Assembly: GCA_900642245.1 (NCBI GenBank)
Contig: CAAAJI010000323.1
Location: 22,793 to 44,892 of the forward strand
From: Fragilaria radians
Lineage: Eukaryota > Bacillariophyta > Fragilariophyceae > Fragilariales > Fragilariaceae
Direction of reading: 5' to 3'
Length of the DNA: 22,100 nucleotides
Below the pieces are notes generated by a model. It ran no database searches. It was not told where the DNA came from and saw only the letters and a list, made by a program, of their open reading frames with translations. This document shows, one piece after another, positions 18,520-22,100 of the stretch. How positions within the stretch are numbered: the stretch's first letter is position 1; every line of letters begins with the position of its first letter. A program made the position numbers and the translations under genes.

Positions 18520-19890
18520 CGTCCGAGGTCAAAGTATTGTGCCTTTAAAGCTAATCCGACCTTAGCATCACTTTTCTAGAAGATGCTTTCTCAATGAAAT
18601 TTTTCTTTTCGTAAGGTGATAAAAAAATCAGTCGAGGACAGTTAATTTACAAGGAAAAGTATAGTATTGCAACTTTAGAGAAAGATCTTTCGTTCACTTC
18701 TCAACAAAGCACAATGCCTCGCGACCGTCTCACCAATCCAATCGGAGAGACTTCGGGACAGAGTTGTTGTTTGTTGGTTGCTGCACTGAAGTCAACAACA
18801 ACAGTTATGATTGGGTTAAACGCTGGGCGGCAGATTTGCTTGCCACGCGTTTTTCTCGGGGTTGTTAAAATTCGAACAGTTAACTGTGGTCGAAAAATTC
18901 GTTACAAATCCTACTAATGTTTCTATTCACGTCTGAGTACTTATAGATTCGAAAATTAAACACATGAAATCTAAGGATGATAACAGATTTCGTATTTCCA
19001 TTTCTCAACGCACATCAGCACGTAGAAACGAAGAAATTGTATCGTACTCTTTCGTAAGTCGGAGGTGCTCTACGAGCTATTCGATGCATTCATCGTAGCA
19101 AAGTATAATTTACTTAGCATATACCAAAGCATCATACAATTCATCAAACAAAATGCATGCCTCTGACTGTTATCCTTTACGCTCCTTGATAAAAATCATT
19201 ATCCCATTGATCCGAAAGTAAGAATCTGTCTCATCACATGGATAGTCATCATAACATTAAAACATTGTATCAGCTACACCATTAGTTAGAAAGAAGTAAT
19301 GAAGACAACATAAAAAGGCAATACTTAAGATGAAAGCAGCAGTTTTAATTCTGCCACAACTTGTTATTTCTGAATCCTGAAGTTTTTGTATCACAAGACG
19401 TCGCTATATTTAGATAAAGCAGATTCCGGATAAATGGAAATTCCCCATGTTTAATAGTTGATTGTCTTGCGCATGTGCAGATATCATTTGAATATAGATT
19501 TTCAATATATCTAGAAATCTATCAAGAAGATAGTGTTGAGGATCTTTTTGCAATCCACCCAAAACAATTGAATCAATTATCAGGATTGGTTAAAGTATTT
19601 ACATTAATTAGGAAAGTGCATGACAAAATCAACTAACTTAACTATAAGGGAAATCTAGTTTTTAAGTTAATATGTTTCATGAATAACAAAAAGGCATGTT
19701 GACAAAACGTCTCATTTCGTAATATCAATGCATACACTTGGTATCATAAAGTTATCCCAATTATATTTTTCTAACTTGAAAATTCGATTCATGCCACTGA
19801 AACTGGAAGGACACTCTTGCTGTAGTCGTCACAAAGTTTGATCAGTTTTCTGATAATAATGACGCGTGATATTGTGGTATTGCAAACAAG
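18520..19890. other. Upstream region of the 430-codon gene, then spacer
   Basis: Bases just above 18519 must hold the promoter and leader of the minus-strand gene. A plus-strand 67-codon ORF begins with ATG at 18714 (MPRDRLTNPIGETSGQSCC), head-to-head with it. Its first 20 codons are somewhat GC-richer than the surroundings, so a first exon of an otherwise lost gene is possible, but no donor or downstream exon is evident. The rest is AT-rich with no feature seen. Confidence 0.45.
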
Positions 19891-20205
19891 CTATTGAATT
19901 CCACGAGTGATAAGGTACAGGATCTCGTTTTTTAGAGTTTTGTCGATTGTTTGCCTAATACTTTCCAGCGCTTTAGACTGCCAAAGTATATTGAACGTAG
20001 AAGCTTTGCAATCATTCTTCGATATTGAGTCATGCCGATAGAGGTACACTTCTTGGATGAAAAACACACTCTTCCATAGTATACGGAGATCAACAATGTT
20101 CGAGGTAAATTGGGCGGTAAAGTAACTATTTTGGATATACAATACTCTGTCCAACATTGTGCAGGCAAACACAAAAATTATAAAAAATACGAACAGAAGT
20201 TTCAT
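19891..20205 (-). CDS. Doubtful small ORF with signal-like N-terminus
   Basis: A 104-codon frame from ATG at 20205 to 19891. It opens with MKLLFVFFIIFVFACTMLDR, a short positive start and a hydrophobic stretch of about 14 residues that could be a signal peptide or a membrane anchor. The rest is of mixed composition, with one Cys and no known motif. An ORF of this length is not rare by chance in AT-rich DNA, and AT-rich codons favour Phe and Ile, which makes false signal peptides common. It stands alone in a long spacer. Confidence 0.25.
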   Translation of the reverse strand: MKLLFVFFIIFVFACTMLDRVLYIQNSYFTAQFTSNIVDLRILWKSVFFIQEVYLYRHDSISKNDCKASTFNILWQSKALESIRQTIDKTLKNEILYLITRGIQ

Positions 20206-22100
20206 GAGTTAGATATGTAAATTGTGTTATGAATACATGAACAGATTACTTAAGTTTCCATGCATCAAGTAGAAGCTCTATATGATGATGAAGTAATGCA
20301 CCCTAATTGATGCGCTGAATTGCTGGAGAAAATAATCATATGATGAGTTTCCCTTCAAAACTGACAAATTGTATTTGCCCACCAACAGCCAGAAGCATCA
20401 CCAATACCGGTACTTATGTGCATCTCATACCTTAAGCAATTGGTTTTGACTGATATCAATCAATCATTTCAAAATTATCTCTTTGATTATCTCATCATAA
20501 AAGGGTACATCAAATTAATCCTTCTACAACATGTCTCCCTTATGAGGCAATACCTAGTACTTTAGTGCTGGGCATCTCACAACATTAAAGTGCATAGATA
20601 CGAAATGTCCACAGTATCTTTGTTTTCGTCCCTCTTGACAAACCTTTAAATTTTCTTAAGCTTTAGTTCAATCCTTCCAACACATCATTGGATTGATCTG
20701 ACGGTTGCCAAGAAATGAGGAATATACATCAAGTAGGGGATGAAACCTGTGAAAGAATTCAGTCGGTATCTCTCAAGTAAAATCTCTGTTGCCATATGCT
20801 CTGTCTAATTAGGTCGGTGAATTGGGTCCCTCCGCATTCCTATCTTCTTTGTCACCTTGATTCCAAGCTGAAACATGGTAAAATAATTGAAAACTAGGCA
20901 TTTCATAATATAGCGCTTACTTTGCATACACATTTACTTGGGCGTAAAACTTACTCAAACGATCATCTGTCTAATTTTTGAACAAAGAGAATGCCTGGCT
21001 AATATTTAGGAATATGCAACTTGACTTGGCTTCATGAATGCATAGGAAAAGGGGCGTAAAGATGCTGCATTACAGTCAGAGCATGCGGAAACCTAAGAAC
21101 ATTGTTTGTGTGAAAAGTAAGGGAAAAAAACAATTTTTTTCAATACTCAAATACGTATAACGAATGGTCGAATTTCACAATACTTAGAGAGCATTTAGAA
21201 TCGATTACGGTAGTGGCAAATACGGAGGAACGAATGAAAAATACAAGTTATTTCAAATAATTCTAAAGGCAGTCGTAAGGTAGAGGAACGTCGGCTATAA
21301 CGATATGACACCAATGCAATTGAATAGAGAATATTTCTTGTGAAAGGTACAAAAGAGAATAAAAGTTTGTATGGAGGAGCCGACTAAGAATGCAAAAATG
21401 TCACATAATCAATGTATTCACTACCTTGAGTGCATACAAAGTAAGTGACATGTTCCGATTTTGTTAGAAATCTGAATTAAGATTAAATTAATGCAAAATT
21501 AGACGTAGGCTGGAATTGAAGAATATCCAAAAGCTCAATTCCGTTACGAAATATGAGATAAGTAAAGTTATTTCTTTCAATGAAAGAAACGAAAGTCAAT
21601 GAAAAAAACGAAATTCAATCAGAGAAACGAAATGTAAAGCTTGTATAGCTTAGTCATAGTCACACCTAATCGAAAGTCATTTGGGCAAGTGGCTTTATCT
21701 CAGGTTAACATTTTCACTATGAGGTAGAAAGAAAAGGTGAGAAGAATAATTTAATTTGATATACATAAGAACGCTATATGGCTGATAAATCTAGATTTTT
21801 GCGGAATTCATATTATGATCCCGAGGTTGAGATTCGGACTTTCAAAAATATGGTCATCACTCCTATAATCTACATGGCTAAGATTTAGTTGTCTTTTGAA
21901 TTCCACTTGAATTGAATTGAGTGTGAGCAAATGCAAAAACGAAAAAACCCTCATAGAAGAAGACATAAACAGTGATGTGGAAAGAAAAGTAACATCCTCA
22001 GTTGATGTAACATGTTACTAGTCCCCTGTTGTTACGGTCATAAAAATCCATGACGGTACCCGAGTATTCCAGTATTCTCTTTACTAAACCATTATTTCTT
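20206..22100. other. Intergenic spacer to the window end
   Basis: AT-rich with frequent stops in all frames. Apart from the short tandem repeat at 21578-21634 I see no gene, tRNA-like fold or mobile-element end. Confidence 0.55.
21578..21634 (+). repeat. Three 19-bp tandem repeats
   Basis: Units 21578-21596, 21597-21615 and 21616-21634 follow CAAT-GARARAAACGAAAKT with small changes: CAATGAAAGAAACGAAAGT, CAATGAAAAAAACGAAATT and CAATCAGAGAAACGAAATG. It is a minisatellite-like run without known function. Confidence 0.85.

Noticed and set aside
18714..18917. Plus-strand 67-codon ORF head-to-head with the 430-codon gene
   Set aside because: Good ATG and slightly higher GC at the start, but the peptide is unrecognised, the end looks random, and no donor or later exon is seen.

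Overview
The window is nuclear eukaryotic DNA: AT-rich, with long gene-poor stretches, small GT-AG introns (58-78 nt in the best resolved gene), CTAAY-type branch-site candidates, all three standard stop codons and two decayed DNA transposons. A unicellular alga or other stramenopile fits, and a diatom is my best guess. That guess rests on gene style and on the look of the proteins, not on a search.

Layout. Bases 1-960 hold nothing I can name. A hAT-family DNA transposon with readable ends lies at 969-2940. It has a 19-bp terminal inverted repeat with one mismatch and an 8-bp target duplication, but its transposase gene is broken. From 2949 to 5739 there is AT-rich spacer with two neighbouring hairpins and two weak minus-strand reading frames. 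A minus-strand gene at 7043-5740 encodes an unrecognised, lysine-rich, probably nuclear protein and needs a 47-nt intron to read through. From 7044 to about 9590 is spacer. A PIF/Harbinger-type transposase relic with in-frame stops lies at 9592-10602.

The main gene, on the plus strand at 11357-17032, is an ATRX-type SNF2 chromatin remodeller of eight exons and about 1,720-1,740 residues. It has an N-terminal ADD zinc-finger module, a complete SNF2/helicase core and, directly after the core, a CW zinc finger. Its 5' flank is a near-perfect 138-bp tandem duplication ending 18 bp before the ATG, and each copy carries an E2F-like TTGGCGCGC. A frame break in the last exon is unresolved. Facing it, on the minus strand at 18519-17227, is a 430-residue protein with a proline/histidine/tyrosine-rich N-terminal half and three basic motifs spaced exactly 44 residues apart. 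The last 3.5 kb is AT-rich spacer with one doubtful small secreted or membrane ORF and a short 19-bp tandem repeat.

How they relate. The three protein-coding genes all look nuclear: a chromatin remodeller, a basic-repeat protein and a lysine-rich protein. There is no evidence that they form a functional unit. The ATRX gene and the 430-residue gene are convergent and share a 194-bp terminator region. The two transposon relics are independent insertions in the spacer.
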